From: Palleronia sediminis | GTDB taxonomy: Bacteria > Pseudomonadota > Alphaproteobacteria > Rhodobacterales > Rhodobacteraceae | Direction of reading: 5' to 3' | DNA: 64,000 bases | Assembly (NCBI RefSeq): GCF_004358695.1 | Contig: NZ_SNAA01000009.1 | Location: forward strand, 62,001 to 126,000 | In this document: positions 51,388 through 61,728 of the stretch, piece after piece | Numbering within the stretch: position 1 is the first letter of the stretch | Layout: the number at the start of each line of letters is the position of its first letter | Program-made: the position numbers and the translations under genes | The notes under the pieces: model-generated | What the model was told of the DNA's origin: nothing | The model's input: the letters and a program-made list of their open reading frames with translations, nothing else | Database searches by the model: none

Positions 51388-51815
51388 GCGCGGCGGTCGT
51401 GCAGGCGGCGCGGGGCTGGATCGGCACGCCTTACGTGCACCAGGCGAGTTGTCGAGGCGCGGGCTGCGATTGCCTTGGGCTGATCCGGGGCATCTGGCGC
51501 GAACTGGCCGGGCCCGAGCCGGTGGCGGTGCCGCCCTACAGCCCCGACTGGAGCGAGCCGCAGGGCGAGGAGCGGCTCTGGTCGGCCGCCCGCGCCGTGC
51601 TGCGACCCGCCTCCGGCCCCGTCCCGCGCGCGGGCGACATCCTGCTGTTTCGCATGAGGGCGGGCGCGGTGGCCAAGCACCTGGGCATCGCCACCGATGG
51701 CGGATCGCGGTTCGTCCACGCCTATAGCGGCCACGGCGTCGTGGAGTCGCCGCTCTCCGAGCCGTGGCTGCGACGCATCGTCGCCCGGTTCCAGTTTCCC
51801 CAAGGAGGTTCGTGA
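51384..51815 (+). CDS. GTA g14: NlpC/P60 cell-wall peptidase
   Basis: A 143-aa peptidase. Cys in GAGCDCLGLIRGIWREL, His in VAKHLGIATDGG, and HAYSGHGVVESPLSEPW complete an NlpC/P60 fold. It sits at the tail tip and cuts peptidoglycan during DNA delivery. GTG start overlapping the g13 stop; the stop overlaps g15 by one base. Confidence 0.95.
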   Translation: MSAAVVQAARGWIGTPYVHQASCRGAGCDCLGLIRGIWRELAGPEPVAVPPYSPDWSEPQGEERLWSAARAVLRPASGPVPRAGDILLFRMRAGAVAKHLGIATDGGSRFVHAYSGHGVVESPLSEPWLRRIVARFQFPQGGS

Positions 51816-54800
51816 TGGCCACTCTCGTCTTTTCCGCGGTCGGCGGCGCGCTGGGCGCGTCCATCGGCGGAACGGTCTTCGGCATCGGATCGGCCGCCAT
51901 CGGGCGCGCGGTCGGCGCGACGCTGGGGCGGGTGCTCGACCAGAGCATATTGGGCACCGGCGCGGCCCCGGTCGAGGTCGGGCGGATCGACCGGTTTCGC
52001 CTGACGGGCGCGGGCGAGGGCGCCCCGGTGGCGCAGGTCTTCGGACGGATGCGCGTGGCGGGCCATGTCATCTGGGCGTCGAACTTTGTCGAGCACATGG
52101 ACGAAAGCGGCGGCGGCAAGGGCGGGCCGCCGCGGCCGCGCACCGAGACCTACAGCTACACCGTCTCGCTGGCCATCGGGCTGTGCGAGGGCGAGATCGC
52201 CCATGTAGGGCGCATCTGGGCGGATGGCCACGAGATCGACCGCGACACGCTGGATCTGCGGGTCTATCCGGGCAGCGCGACGCAAGATCCCGACCCGGCC
52301 ATCGAGGCCATCGAGGGCGCGGGCGCGGTGCCGGCCTATCGCGGGCTCGCCTATGTCGTGATCGAGGCGCTGGGGCTGGGGCGGTTCGGCAACCGGGTGC
52401 CGCAATTCACCTTCGAGGTGGTCCGCCCCGAGCAATCGGGCGCGCGCGATCTGCCCGCCCATGTGCGCGGCGTGGCGATGCTGCCCGGCACGGGCGAATA
52501 CGCGCTGGCCACGACCCCGGTGCAATACGATTACGGCGAGGGCGAGCGGGTGTTCGCCAATGCCAACAGCTCGCTCGCCGCGACGGATGCCGAAGCCGCG
52601 ATCCGCACGCTGGGCGCCGAGCTGTCGCGTTGCGAGGCGGTGTCGGTCGTGGTGTCGTGGTTCGGCGACGATCTGCGTTGCGGCGCGTGCCGGGTGCGCC
52701 CGGCGGTCGAGCATCGCACCGACGGGCTCGAGATGCGCTGGGCGGCGGGGGGCGTCGACCGGGCCTCGGCCGCGCTGGTGCCCAGCCGCGACGGGTCTGC
52801 CGTCTATGGCGGCACACCCGCCGACGGTTCGGTGATCGAGGCCATCCGCGCGCTGCGCGCGGCGGGGCAGGCGCCGATGTTCTATCCTTTCGTGCTGATG
52901 GAGCAGATGGCGGGCAACGGACTGCCCGACCCCTATGGCGGGGGCGAACAGCCCGCGCTGCCGTGGCGGGGGCGCATCACGCTCGACCGGGCGCCGGGGC
53001 GGGCGGGGTCGGTGGACGGGACCGCGGCGGCCGAGGCCCAGGTCGCCGCGTTCTTCGGGCAGGCCGCGCCGGGCGACTTCGCCTGGATCGACGGGCGCAT
53101 GGTCTATAGCGGCCCCGACGAATGGAGCTACCGCCGGTTTATCCTGCATTACGCGCATCTCTGCGCCGAGGCGGGGGGGCTCGACGCGTTCTGCATCGGC
53201 TCGGAGCTGCGGGGCCTGACGTGGATCCGCGGGGCCTCGGGCTTTCCGGCGGTCGAGGCGCTCAGGCGGCTGGCCGCAGAGTGCCGCGCGATCCTGGGGC
53301 CGGGGGTCAAGATCTCGTATGCGGCCGACTGGTCGGAATATTTCGGATACGCCCCGCAGGACGGGTCGGGGGATCTTTATTACCACCTCGATCCGCTCTG
53401 GGCCGATCCGGCGATAGATTTCGTCGGCATCGACAATTACATGCCGCTCTCGGACTGGCGCGACGGCGAGACCCATGCGGATGCCGCGCATGGGGCGATC
53501 CACGATCTAGGCTATCTCAAATCCAACATCCTCGGTGGCGAGGGCTATGACTGGTTCTATGCGTCGGAGGCCGACCGCGCGGCGCAGATCCGCACCCCGA
53601 TCGAGGACGGCGCACATGGCGAGCCTTGGGCCTGGCGCTACAAGGATCTGCCGAACTGGTGGGGACGGCCCCATCACGAGCGGATCGGCGGGCAGCGGCG
53701 GCGGCGCGCGACCGATTGGGTGCCGGGCTCGAAGCCGGTGTGGTTCACCGAGCTGGGCTGCGCGGCCATCGACCGGGGCACGAACCAGCCCAACAAGTTC
53801 CTCGACCCCAAATCGTCGGAATCGCGTCTGCCGCATCACTCGCGTGGCGGGCGGGACGATTTCCTGCAGGTTCAATATCTGCGCGCCCTGTCGGAGTTCT
53901 GGGCCGATCCGGCCAACAACCCCGCGGCGCCCGCCTATGGGGGGCGGATGCTCGACATGACGCGGGCCTTTGTCTGGGCCTGGGACGCGCGGCCCTATCC
54001 CGCCTTTCCCGCGCGGCCCGATTTGTGGAGCGATGCCGCCAATTACGGGCGCGGGCACTGGATCTCGGGGCGGTCGGGGGCGCGCACGCTGGCCTCGGTG
54101 GTGGTCGAGATCTGCGCGCTGGCGGGGGTGCGCGATGTCGATGTCTCGGGGCTGCATGGCGTGGTGCGCGGCTACGGGATCACCGGGCTCGGGGATGCAC
54201 GCGCGGCGCTTCAGCCGCTGATGCTGACGCATGGGTTCGACGCGATCGAGCGGGGCGGTCGGCTGGTGTTCCGCACGCGCGACGGCCGGCCGGGGGCGAC
54301 GCTCGACCCCGCGCGGCTGGCGGTGACGCCCGATCTGCCGGGCGACCTGGAGCGGGTGCGCGCCCATGACGGCGCGGCCATCGGGCGGGTGCGGCTGAGC
54401 CATCTCGAGGCCGATGCCGATTTCGCCGTGCGCGCGGCCGAGGCCACGGCGCCCGGTGCGCGCGGCGTCGCGGTGTCGCAATCCGAGATCCCGCTGGTGC
54501 TGACCGGGGCCGAGGGGCGGGCGATCACCGCGCGCTGGCTGGCCGAGGCGGGCGTCGCGCGCGAGAGGCTGGCCTTTGCGCTGCCGCTCTCGCAAATCGC
54601 GATCGGGGCGGGCGACACCGTGCGGCTGGGCGACGACCGCTATCGCATCGACCGGGTGGAGCTGTCGGACAAGCTGACCTGCGAGGCGACCCGGATCGAG
54701 CCGCAGGTCTACACCCCCGGCGCCGATGCAGGTGTCGATGCGGTGACGGTGCCCGCGCGGCCGCGCGGGGGGCGGCCGATGGCGCGGCTGCTGGATCTGC

Positions 54801-55674
54801 CGCTCTTGAGCGGTGACGAGGCGCCGCGCGCGGCGCGGCTGGCGGTCTCGGCGCGGGACTGGGACGGGCCGCGCATGGCCTTCGGCGCGGTCGAGGGGGC
54901 CGGCCACGCGCCGCTTGCCCGGATCGCGGCGCCGGCCACGATGGGCGTGACGCTGACGCCGCTGCCCGCCGCGGGCGCGGGGCGCATCGACCGCGGGCCG
55001 GCGCTGTCGGTGCGGCTGATCTCGGGGCGGCTGCAATCGGTGTCGCGGGCGCGGATGCTGGCCGGGGCGAATGTCATGGCCATCGGGCAGGGGGCGATGC
55101 CTGGGAGCTGTTTCAGTTCGAGCGCGCCGTTCTCGTCGCCCCCGACACCTGGGAGCTGTCGCTGCGGCTGCGGGGCCAGGCGGGAACCGATGCCTTTGTC
55201 CCGCCGGTCTGGCCCGCGGGCGCCACGGTGGTTCTGATCGACGACAACCTGCCCGCGCTGCCGCCGCTGGGGGCGGGGCCGGGTGTGGCGCGCGAGCTGC
55301 GCATCGCGGCTCCCGACGGGCGGCTCGACGGGCCGAAGGCGCTGCGCCTCGACGATCCGGGGCGGGGCGCGGGGCTGCGCCCGCTGTCGCCGGTGCATCT
55401 GCACGCGCGCCGCGGCGATGGCGGGATCGCGCTGGACTGGGTGCGGCGTACCCGGATCGGCGGCGACGGCTGGGACGCGCCCGACGTGCCGCTGGGCGAG
55501 GAGCGCGAGCTTTACGCGCTGCGCCTGGTCGACGGCGCGGGGCGCGCGGTTCTCGAGGCGTTGCCGACCGAGGCGCGCTGGTCGGGTGCCGCGCCGGGTG
55601 CGGTGGCGGCCGAGGTCGCGCAAATCTCGGCGCTGTGGGGGGCAGGCCCGGCCGCGCGCGTGGCGCTGCCGTGA
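51815..55674 (+). pseudogene. GTA g15: host-interaction (megatron) protein, frameshifted
   Basis: From ATG 51815 one frame encodes about 1091 residues of the gp15 megatron: N-terminal glycine-rich membrane-crossing helices (VGGALGASIGGTVFGIGSAAIG), GKGGPPRPRTETYSYTVSLAIGLCEGEI, the glycoside-hydrolase-like GTA_TIM domain (AGGLDAFCIGSELRGLTWI, WFTELGCAAIDRGTNQPNKF) and fibronectin-like parts. At GGGGGC (about 55090) the frame breaks; the family sequence resumes one base out as GDAWELFQFERAVLVAPDTW and runs to 55674. Adding one G restores a 1286-aa protein. As written, translation stops at 55237 and loses about 193 native residues. Confidence 0.93.
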
Positions 55675-55802
55675 CGAACGGGGCGTGCGTCCGGCCGTGC
55701 GGGGCCGGGCGCGCGCCCGAGGGGCGCGGCGACAAGCGGGGTTTTCCCCGAAGGCTGCCATCCCATATAAGGAGCGACACCGATATTTGCCGGAGATCCG
55801 CC

Positions 55803-56639
55803 ATGAGCACCAGGCTCGACACCGTTACCGCGCTCGACCCCGTCTGGAGCCGTATCCGCGCCGAGGCCGAGGCCGCGGCCCGCGCCGAGCCGCTGATGGG
55901 AGGGCTCTACAACCTGTCGATTCTGCATCACCGCACGATGGAACGCGCGCTGAGCTATCGGCTGTCGTTGAAACTGGCCAGCGGCGAGATGCCCGAGCAG
56001 ATCCTGCGCGAGATCGCCGACGAGGCCTATGGCGCCGATCACACGCTGGGCGAGGCCGCGCGCGCCGACCTGGTCGCCACCTTCGAGCGCGATCCGGTCT
56101 GTCACCGCTTTCTCCAGCCGCTGCTGTTCTTCAAGGGGTTCCAGGCAGTCCAGGCCTATCGCGTGGCGCATTGGCTGTGGGAGGAAGGGCGGCGCGACAT
56201 GGCCTATTTCTTTCAGATGCGCGCAAGCGAGGTGTTCGGCGTCGACATCCATCCCGGCGCGCGGATGGGCAAGGGCATCATGATCGACCACGCCCATTCC
56301 ATCGTCATCGGCGAGACGGCGGTGGTGGGCGACAACGTCTCGATGCTGCATTCCGTGACGCTGGGCGGGACCGGCAAATCAGATGGCGACCGGCATCCCA
56401 AGATCGGCGACGGGGTGTTGATCGGCGCGGGCGCAAAGGTGCTGGGCGCGATCCGGGTCGGCGATTGCTCGCGGATCGCGGCGGGGTCGGTCGTGCTCGA
56501 GGATATTCCGCCCTGCAAGACGGTGGCGGGCGTGCCGGCGCGGATCGTGGGCGAGGCGGGGTGCAGCCAGCCCTCGATCAGCATGGACCAGCTCTTGCGC
56601 GGGATGCCCGCCGCGCCGACGCCCGATGACCGGGTCTGA
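55803..56639 (+). CDS. cysE: Serine O-acetyltransferase
   Basis: A 278-aa left-handed beta-helix acetyltransferase that makes O-acetylserine for cysteine synthesis. N-terminal helical domain (DPVWSRIRAEAEAAARAEPLMGGLYN), then hexapeptide repeats with DIHPGARMGKGIMIDHAHSIVIGETAVVGDNV and GGTGKSDGDRHPKIGDGVLIGAGAKVLG. Adjacent location downstream of GTA g15 is shared with R. capsulatus. Confidence 0.96.
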   Translation: MSTRLDTVTALDPVWSRIRAEAEAAARAEPLMGGLYNLSILHHRTMERALSYRLSLKLASGEMPEQILREIADEAYGADHTLGEAARADLVATFERDPVCHRFLQPLLFFKGFQAVQAYRVAHWLWEEGRRDMAYFFQMRASEVFGVDIHPGARMGKGIMIDHAHSIVIGETAVVGDNVSMLHSVTLGGTGKSDGDRHPKIGDGVLIGAGAKVLGAIRVGDCSRIAAGSVVLEDIPPCKTVAGVPARIVGEAGCSQPSISMDQLLRGMPAAPTPDDRV

Positions 56640-56645
56640 GCGGGC

Positions 56646-56948
56646 TCAGCGCAGCACCACCTCGTCGACGCGCACATAGCCCAGCACCTCGCGGGCGCGT
56701 TCGTCCAGAAGGTCGAGATCGAGATAGCCGTCGCTCAGCCGGTGGGTGCGGTTGCGGTAATCGGCAAGCTGCGCCTCGAGCCCCTCCATCTCGGCGGTGA
56801 GCGCGCGCAGCTCGGCGTCGATCTCGATCCGGCGGAAGAGGCCGAAATCTCCCTGCACGCTGGCGAAGGTGAAGTAGAAGCCAAGGGCGAACATCGCCCC
56901 CAGGTAAAGCGTCATCCCCAGGGGGGGGCGCTTGCGATATCGTGCCAT
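56646..56948 (-). CDS. FtsB/DivIC-like septum formation initiator protein
   Basis: A 100-aa bitopic membrane protein: short basic N-terminus, one TM helix (MTLYLGAMFALGFYFTFAS), periplasmic coiled coil (LRALTAEMEGLEAQLADYRNRTHRL) and a DLLDERAREVLGYVRVDEVV end, the FtsB pattern. It would act with FtsL/FtsQ in the divisome. Converges on cysE with a 6-bp gap. Confidence 0.88.
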   Translation of the reverse strand: MARYRKRPPLGMTLYLGAMFALGFYFTFASVQGDFGLFRRIEIDAELRALTAEMEGLEAQLADYRNRTHRLSDGYLDLDLLDERAREVLGYVRVDEVVLR

Positions 56949-57063
56949 CTCTGCCTCGGGTTCCGAAGGGGACGCCTCTTGCGGGCGCTTGCCGTGCGAT
57001 CATGGCACGGAACGGGGGGGCTGTGAATCCCCGGCGTGGCCAAGGCCCGCCGGGGATCGCGGA

Positions 57064-57993
57064 TTAGTCGTTGCCCTTGTAGATATCGACGAGCTTGTCG
57101 AACATGGCGAGCGCCTCGTCGCGGTCGCGCTGGAACGAGTTGCGCCCGATGATCGAGCCGTGCCCGCCGCCGTCGCGGATGGCGCGGGCGTCGTCATAGA
57201 CCGAGTCCTCACCCTTCTTGGCGCCGCCCGAGAACACCACGATGCGGCGTCCGTTGAACGAGGAGCGCATGCATTCGGCCACGCGCGCGGCCTGGGTCGA
57301 GATGTCGATCTTCTGCTCTTCGAAGACCTTTTTCGCCTCGGGCAGTTCGAGATGGTCGGTCGAGAGCTTGATCTTGATGATATGCGCCCCGATCAGCGCC
57401 GCGATCTGCGCGGCATAGGCGGCGATGTCGATGGCCGTCTCGCCCTCTTTCGAGAGCGCCTCGCCGCGGGGATAGGACCAGATCACGGTGGGGATGCCGC
57501 AGCTCGCCGCCTCGCGGCGCAGCTCGACGATTTCCTCGTACATGCCGAGCTGTGCATCCGAGCCGGGATAGATGGTAAAACCGATGGCCGAGCAGCCGAG
57601 CCGCAGCGCGTCGTCGACCGAGGCCGTCACCGCCTGGTCCTTGCCCGAGCTCGACGACATCAGCGAGTTGGCCGAGTTCATCTTGAGAATCGTAGGGATC
57701 TGGCCCGCGAAGGTGTCGGCGCCGGCCTCGATCATGCCCAGCGGGGCGGCATAGGCGTTCAGCCCCGCGTCGATGGCCAGGCGGTAGTGGTAATGCGGAT
57801 CGTAGGCCGGGGCGTTGGGCGCGTAGGTGCGGGCGGGCCCATGCTCGAACCCCTGGTCGACGGGCAGGATGATCATCTTGCCGGTGCCCCGCAGACGGCC
57901 CTGCATGAGCATCTGGCACAGCTTGCCCTTCACCCCCGGATTTTCGCCCTCGTAATTGGCGAGTATCTGCTGGACCTTGCGCGACGCCTTCAT
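57064..57993 (-). CDS. fbaB: Class I (DhnA-type) fructose-bisphosphate aldolase
   Basis: A 309-aa archaeal-type/DhnA class I aldolase: MIILPVDQGFEHGPARTYA, YAAPLGMIEAGAD, LGCSAIGFTIYPGSDA, WSYPRGEALSKEGE and the Schiff-base-lysine strand AHIIKIKLSTDHLE, then VVFSGGAKK and GGGHGSIIGRNSFQRDRDEAL. Cleaves fructose 1,6-bisphosphate to triose phosphates; in this window it lies near pgk and eno. A good promoter lies upstream. Confidence 0.95.
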   Translation of the reverse strand: MKASRKVQQILANYEGENPGVKGKLCQMLMQGRLRGTGKMIILPVDQGFEHGPARTYAPNAPAYDPHYHYRLAIDAGLNAYAAPLGMIEAGADTFAGQIPTILKMNSANSLMSSSSGKDQAVTASVDDALRLGCSAIGFTIYPGSDAQLGMYEEIVELRREAASCGIPTVIWSYPRGEALSKEGETAIDIAAYAAQIAALIGAHIIKIKLSTDHLELPEAKKVFEEQKIDISTQAARVAECMRSSFNGRRIVVFSGGAKKGEDSVYDDARAIRDGGGHGSIIGRNSFQRDRDEALAMFDKLVDIYKGND

Positions 57994-58026
57994 GGCATGT
58001 TCCTCGTGATTGGATGGGTTGCAGTC

Positions 58027-58055
58027 TGGATAGGCAGGCGGCCCGGCGCTGGCAA
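58027..58055 (-). promoter_or_regulatory. Sigma-70-type promoter of the aldolase gene
   Basis: On the minus strand TTGCCA (58055-58050) and TATCCA (58032-58027) are 17 bp apart; the aldolase ATG (57993) follows after a leader of roughly 25 nt. Confidence 0.6.
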
Positions 58056-58078
58056 CGGCGGAACGCTAACGCGGGCGG

Positions 58079-59638
58079 TCATTCGCCGCCCAGCCGTTCG
58101 GCCAGGTCCGTCTCGAGCCAGAGCCGCGTGGCCTCGTCCTCGGCCGCGGCGGCGAGCGCCTCCCAGCCCGCGGGGTCGGCGGCGGCGAAGCGCGCCTCGA
58201 GCCCCCGCGCGAGATCGGCCGAGACCGCGTCGCCCAGCGCGCGGCCGAGCCCCGCCCAGACCAGTGCCTGCCCGTAGGAGCGGGGCATCTCGCGCCCCTC
58301 GGCGGCGGCGAGCGCGGCCTGCCTCAGATCGGGCAGGCGGTCGATCCCCGCGGGGTCGAGATCTTCGGGGCCGGGCTGCGCGGCGAGGATGCGGCCCAGT
58401 TCGAGATCGGCCTCGAGCCGGTCCATCAGCGCCACGTCACCGGCCGTGAGCGCAAGCGCATAGGCCTCGGCCGGGCTCGTCGCGGCGAGGCTTTGCGCGA
58501 GCGCGGCCTGCGCCTCGGCATCGTCCTCGTCGGCCAGCCCGCGCAGGAGCCGTTGCCCCGCGGCGAGGTTGCGCGGCGCGCCGTCGCCCGTGACCAGCGC
58601 GCGTCCGAGCGTCAGCCGCTCGCCGCGGGGCAGATCCGCGCCCTCGGGGCCCAGCGCCGCGGCCAGCCGGTCGGGCGAGATGGCCGCGCGCCGGGCGCGG
58701 GTGGCGGTGGCAAGCTCGGGGGCGAGATCGACGATCAGCGCCAGCGGCGAGGGCTTGTAGGCCTCGAGATCGAGATAGACCGGCGCCTCGGGGTCGAACC
58801 CTGTCTCGAGCACCAGAGTGCCCGGATCGGCGACGAAACCCTGCCACGCCTCGGCCACCGAGGCGATCAGCGCATCGGCCTCGGGCGGCAGCGGCCCCGG
58901 CGCGGCGAACCCCGCCAGCGCGCCTTGCACGAAGGCCGCAGCGGCGGTGCCGCCCGTCTCGGGGTCCAGGATCGGCGGCGGCGCAAGCGCGGAAAGCGTC
59001 TCCCACAGGCCGAGATCGTCGATCCGCAGACGGGCCTCTTCGAGATAGGCGACGGCCACGGGATCGGCATCGGTTCCGTCCGCCTCGGGCTCGATCCAGA
59101 GATAGTCGAACCGCGCCGAAAGCTCGGCCGCCAGCGCGCCGTCGATCTGCAGGAACATCCCGAGATCGGCCCCGGCCGAGGGGATGTCATAGCTGAGCTC
59201 GGCGGTGACGAGCGGAACCGACAGCGCCGACAGCCCCGCCATGCGCGGCGCCATCTGCGCGGCCGGCGGCAGACAGGCCAGCGCCGCCTCGATCCCGCCG
59301 AGCCTCAGCCCCAGCCGCATCGCATCGGGCGTCGCGAGATCGTAGAGCGTCAGCGTCGCCCGGTCCGCGTCGATGCGACAATCGAAATCGCGGTCGAACT
59401 CGAGCATCGGCCGGAGCGTCAGCCCCGACAGCGCGACGGTGCCGCGCCGCATGTCGACCGTCATCGATTCCCATGTCAGGTCGGTCTGCGTGCGCAGCGC
59501 CAGCAGGAGCGACTGCACCGCGCTGCGCGCGAGCCGGTCGGGGGCGATCAGCTCGGACCAGCCGAGCGGCGCCTCCTGCGCGGCGGCGGGCACGGAGAGC
59601 GCGAGGCAGGCGGCGAGTGTCAGGGGGGCGTGGCGCAT
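58079..59638 (-). CDS. Large exported alpha-helical protein of unknown function
   Basis: A 519-aa protein with a signal peptide (LTLAACLALSVPAAAQ). The first 290 residues contain a beta-rich stretch (DMRRGTVALSGLTLRPMLEFDRDFDCRID) and the rest is alanine-rich helical sequence resembling tetratricopeptide/Sel1 repeats (LAAGQRLLRGLADEDDAEAQAALAQSLA...). No family is recognised. ATG 59638 has GGAGGA upstream. It is orphan in this context, lying between the aldolase and a degenerate SDR. Confidence 0.8.
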   Translation of the reverse strand: MRHAPLTLAACLALSVPAAAQEAPLGWSELIAPDRLARSAVQSLLLALRTQTDLTWESMTVDMRRGTVALSGLTLRPMLEFDRDFDCRIDADRATLTLYDLATPDAMRLGLRLGGIEAALACLPPAAQMAPRMAGLSALSVPLVTAELSYDIPSAGADLGMFLQIDGALAAELSARFDYLWIEPEADGTDADPVAVAYLEEARLRIDDLGLWETLSALAPPPILDPETGGTAAAAFVQGALAGFAAPGPLPPEADALIASVAEAWQGFVADPGTLVLETGFDPEAPVYLDLEAYKPSPLALIVDLAPELATATRARRAAISPDRLAAALGPEGADLPRGERLTLGRALVTGDGAPRNLAAGQRLLRGLADEDDAEAQAALAQSLAATSPAEAYALALTAGDVALMDRLEADLELGRILAAQPGPEDLDPAGIDRLPDLRQAALAAAEGREMPRSYGQALVWAGLGRALGDAVSADLARGLEARFAAADPAGWEALAAAAEDEATRLWLETDLAERLGGE

Positions 59639-59725
59639 GGGGGATCCTCCGGCGGGCATTGCTTGGGCGCGACCCTAGCCCGGCGCCGCGGCGCAATGAA
59701 AGGCCCGAAGGCCCGCGGGCGGCAG

Positions 59726-59776
59726 GGCGCGCGACATGGGTATTTGGAAAAGAGAAGAAAGGGGGCGTCGCGCGCC
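59726..59776. terminator. Inverted repeat enclosing a dispersed T-rich motif
   Basis: GGCGCGCGAC (59726-59735) and GTCGCGCGCC (59767-59776) are perfect 10-bp inverted arms around a 31-bp loop that contains GGGTATTTGGAAAAGAGAAG. On the minus strand, downstream of the SDR stop, the loop also gives GGCG-CGCC followed by TTTCTTCTCTTTTCC, a plausible terminator. Confidence 0.6.
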
Positions 59777-59786
59777 GGGGCAGGGG

Positions 59787-60554
59787 TCAGAGCAGGCGAC
59801 GGATCAGCGCCTCGGCGCCGCGCATCGCGACCGCGCGGGGTGCGAGCCGCAGGCCCAGCGCCAGCATCCGGTCGCGCAGACCGGGCGTCGCGATCCGGTG
59901 GCCGGCCATCATCGCGCGCCAGCCCGACCAGGCGACGGTCTCGGGTTCGGCGGGGCGAAACGGGCGCCCCAGCCGGGCGGCGTTCAGGCCCGCGGCGGCG
60001 AGGAACCCGGTATCGGTCGGACCGGGGCAAAGCGCCGTGACGGTCAGGTGCGGCGATTCCCGCGCGACGGCGAGTGACAGGCTCAGCGCGTAGGACTGGG
60101 TGGCGAAATGCACCGCCATGCCTGGCCCCGGCACCATCGCGGCCAGCGACACGGCGTTGAGTACCCGCCCGCCGCCGCGCATCTCCCAGGTGGCGAGCTG
60201 CAGCAGCCGGGTAAAGCCCGCGACGTTCACGGCCACGGCCTCTATCTCGCGCGCGGCGGTCTCGGCATGTCCGAAGGGCCCGGCCGCCGCGAGACCGGCA
60301 TTGTTGACGAGGATGCGGACCGGGCCGTCCTCGCTCGCCGCGCGCCAGAGCGTCTCGGCGGCATCGGGATCGCGCAGGTCGGCGGCGTGGATCTCGACTC
60401 GCGCGCCCGCATGGCGCAGCTCGGCCGCGAGCGGGCCGAGCGCGGCGGGGTCGCGGTCGCTGAGGATCAGGTCGCGCCCCTCGGCCGCGGCGATCCGCGC
60501 GAAGGTCGCGCCGAGCCCGCCCGCGGCCCCGGTGACGAGCGTCCGGCTACGCAT
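59787..60554 (-). CDS. SDR-family protein lacking the catalytic Tyr and Lys
   Basis: A 255-aa short-chain dehydrogenase fold. Cofactor motif TGAAGGLG (8-15), LVNNAG (82-87) and Ser136 are normal. Where related DltE/YqjQ-like SDRs have YxATKAY, the sequence reads HFATQSY: Tyr is replaced by His149 and Lys by Gln153. Classical SDR chemistry should therefore be lost, while NAD(P) binding is kept. The ATG lies inside the pgk stop region (8-bp overlap), so it is coupled to pgk. Confidence 0.88.
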   Translation of the reverse strand: MRSRTLVTGAAGGLGATFARIAAAEGRDLILSDRDPAALGPLAAELRHAGARVEIHAADLRDPDAAETLWRAASEDGPVRILVNNAGLAAAGPFGHAETAAREIEAVAVNVAGFTRLLQLATWEMRGGGRVLNAVSLAAMVPGPGMAVHFATQSYALSLSLAVARESPHLTVTALCPGPTDTGFLAAAGLNAARLGRPFRPAEPETVAWSGWRAMMAGHRIATPGLRDRMLALGLRLAPRAVAMRGAEALIRRLL

Positions 60555-61728
60555 CCAGCGCGGCGACACCGGGCAGGGTCTTGCCCTCCATCCATTCCAG
60601 GAAGGCCCCGCCGGCGCTGGAGATATAGGTGAAATCGTCGGCCGCGCCCGCGCGGTTGAGCGCGGCGACCGTGTCGCCCCCGCCGGCCACCGACACCAGC
60701 TTGCCGGCGCGGGTGAGCCGTGCTGCATGGGCGGCGGCGGCGTTGGTCGCGGCGTCGAAGGGCTCGATCTCGAAGGCGCCGAGCGGGCCGTTCCAGATCA
60801 GCGTGCGGCAGCCGTCCATCGCGCGCAGGATACGCGCGACGCTGTCGGGCCCGGTATCGAGGATCATCGCATCCGCAGGGCATTGGTCGGCCGGCACGGT
60901 CGCGGCGTCGGCCCCGGCGCGGAACTCGCGCGCCACGACCACGTCCGAGGGCAGCAGGATCTCGCAACCGGCCTCGTCGGCGCGTTGCAGGATGTCGCGC
61001 GCGGTATCGGTCATCTCGTGCTCGGCGAGGCTGCGGCCGACATCGATGCCCTTGGCCGCGAGAAAGGTATTGGCCATGCCGCCGCCGATCACGAGGTGGT
61101 TGACCTTGCGCACGAGGTTCGAGAGCAGGTCGATCTTGGTCGAGACCTTGGCCCCGCCCACCACCGCCATCAGCGGCCGCGTCGGCGTGCCGAGCGCGGC
61201 CTCGAGCGCCGAGAGCTCTTCGGCCATGAGCCGCCCCGCGCAGGAGGGCAGGCGCCGCGCGAGCCCTTCGGTCGAGCCATGCGCGCGATGGGCGGCCGAG
61301 AAGGCATCGTTGCAATAGACGTCGCCGAGCTCGGCCAGCGCGTCGGCGAAGGCGGGGTCGTTCGCCTCTTCGCCGGGGTGGAACCGGGTGTTTTCGAGCA
61401 GCGTCACCTCGCCCGCGACGATGGCCGCGGCCGCATCCGCGCCGATGCAATCGGTGCCGAACCGGACATCGCGGCCCAGCGCGCGTTCGAGCGCGGGCCG
61501 GACCTGTTCGAGCGACATCGCCTCGACCCGCTTGCCCTTGGGCCGCCCGAAATGGGCCAGCAGCACGGGGGTTCCGCCGCGCGCGAGGATATCGTGCACG
61601 GTGGGCACGATGCGGTCGATGCGCGTCGTGTCGGTGACGCGGCCATCCTCGACCGGCACGTTGAGATCCACGCGCGTCAACACCCGCTTGCCGTCCAGTT
61701 CCATCTCGTCGAGCGATTTCCAGCCCAT
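60547..61728 (-). CDS. pgk: Phosphoglycerate kinase
   Basis: A 393-aa glycolytic kinase. [59 protein letters not shown], the nucleotide-binding WNGPLGAFE and GGGDTVAAL are all present. Catalyses 1,3-bisphosphoglycerate/ADP to 3-phosphoglycerate/ATP. Divergent from the cyclophilin genes. Confidence 0.98.
   Translation of the reverse strand: MGWKSLDEMELDGKRVLTRVDLNVPVEDGRVTDTTRIDRIVPTVHDILARGGTPVLLAHFGRPKGKRVEAMSLEQVRPALERALGRDVRFGTDCIGADAAAAIVAGEVTLLENTRFHPGEEANDPAFADALAELGDVYCNDAFSAAHRAHGSTEGLARRLPSCAGRLMAEELSALEAALGTPTRPLMAVVGGAKVSTKIDLLSNLVRKVNHLVIGGGMANTFLAAKGIDVGRSLAEHEMTDTARDILQRADEAGCEILLPSDVVVAREFRAGADAATVPADQCPADAMILDTGPDSVARILRAMDGCRTLIWNGPLGAFEIEPFDAATNAAAAHAARLTRAGKLVSVAGGGDTVAALNRAGAADDFTYISSAGGAFLEWMEGKTLPGVAALDA

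Noticed and set aside
55080-55100. Programmed -1 frameshift in g15
   Set aside because: The zero-frame context G GGG GCG is not a proper X XXY YYZ slippery heptamer and no downstream pseudoknot is obvious; GTA relatives have one frame. A one-base loss explains it more simply.
42129-55674. Prophage instead of GTA
   Set aside because: No integrase, repressor, replication, lysis or attachment sites; order and sizes match RcGTA and cysE follows directly.
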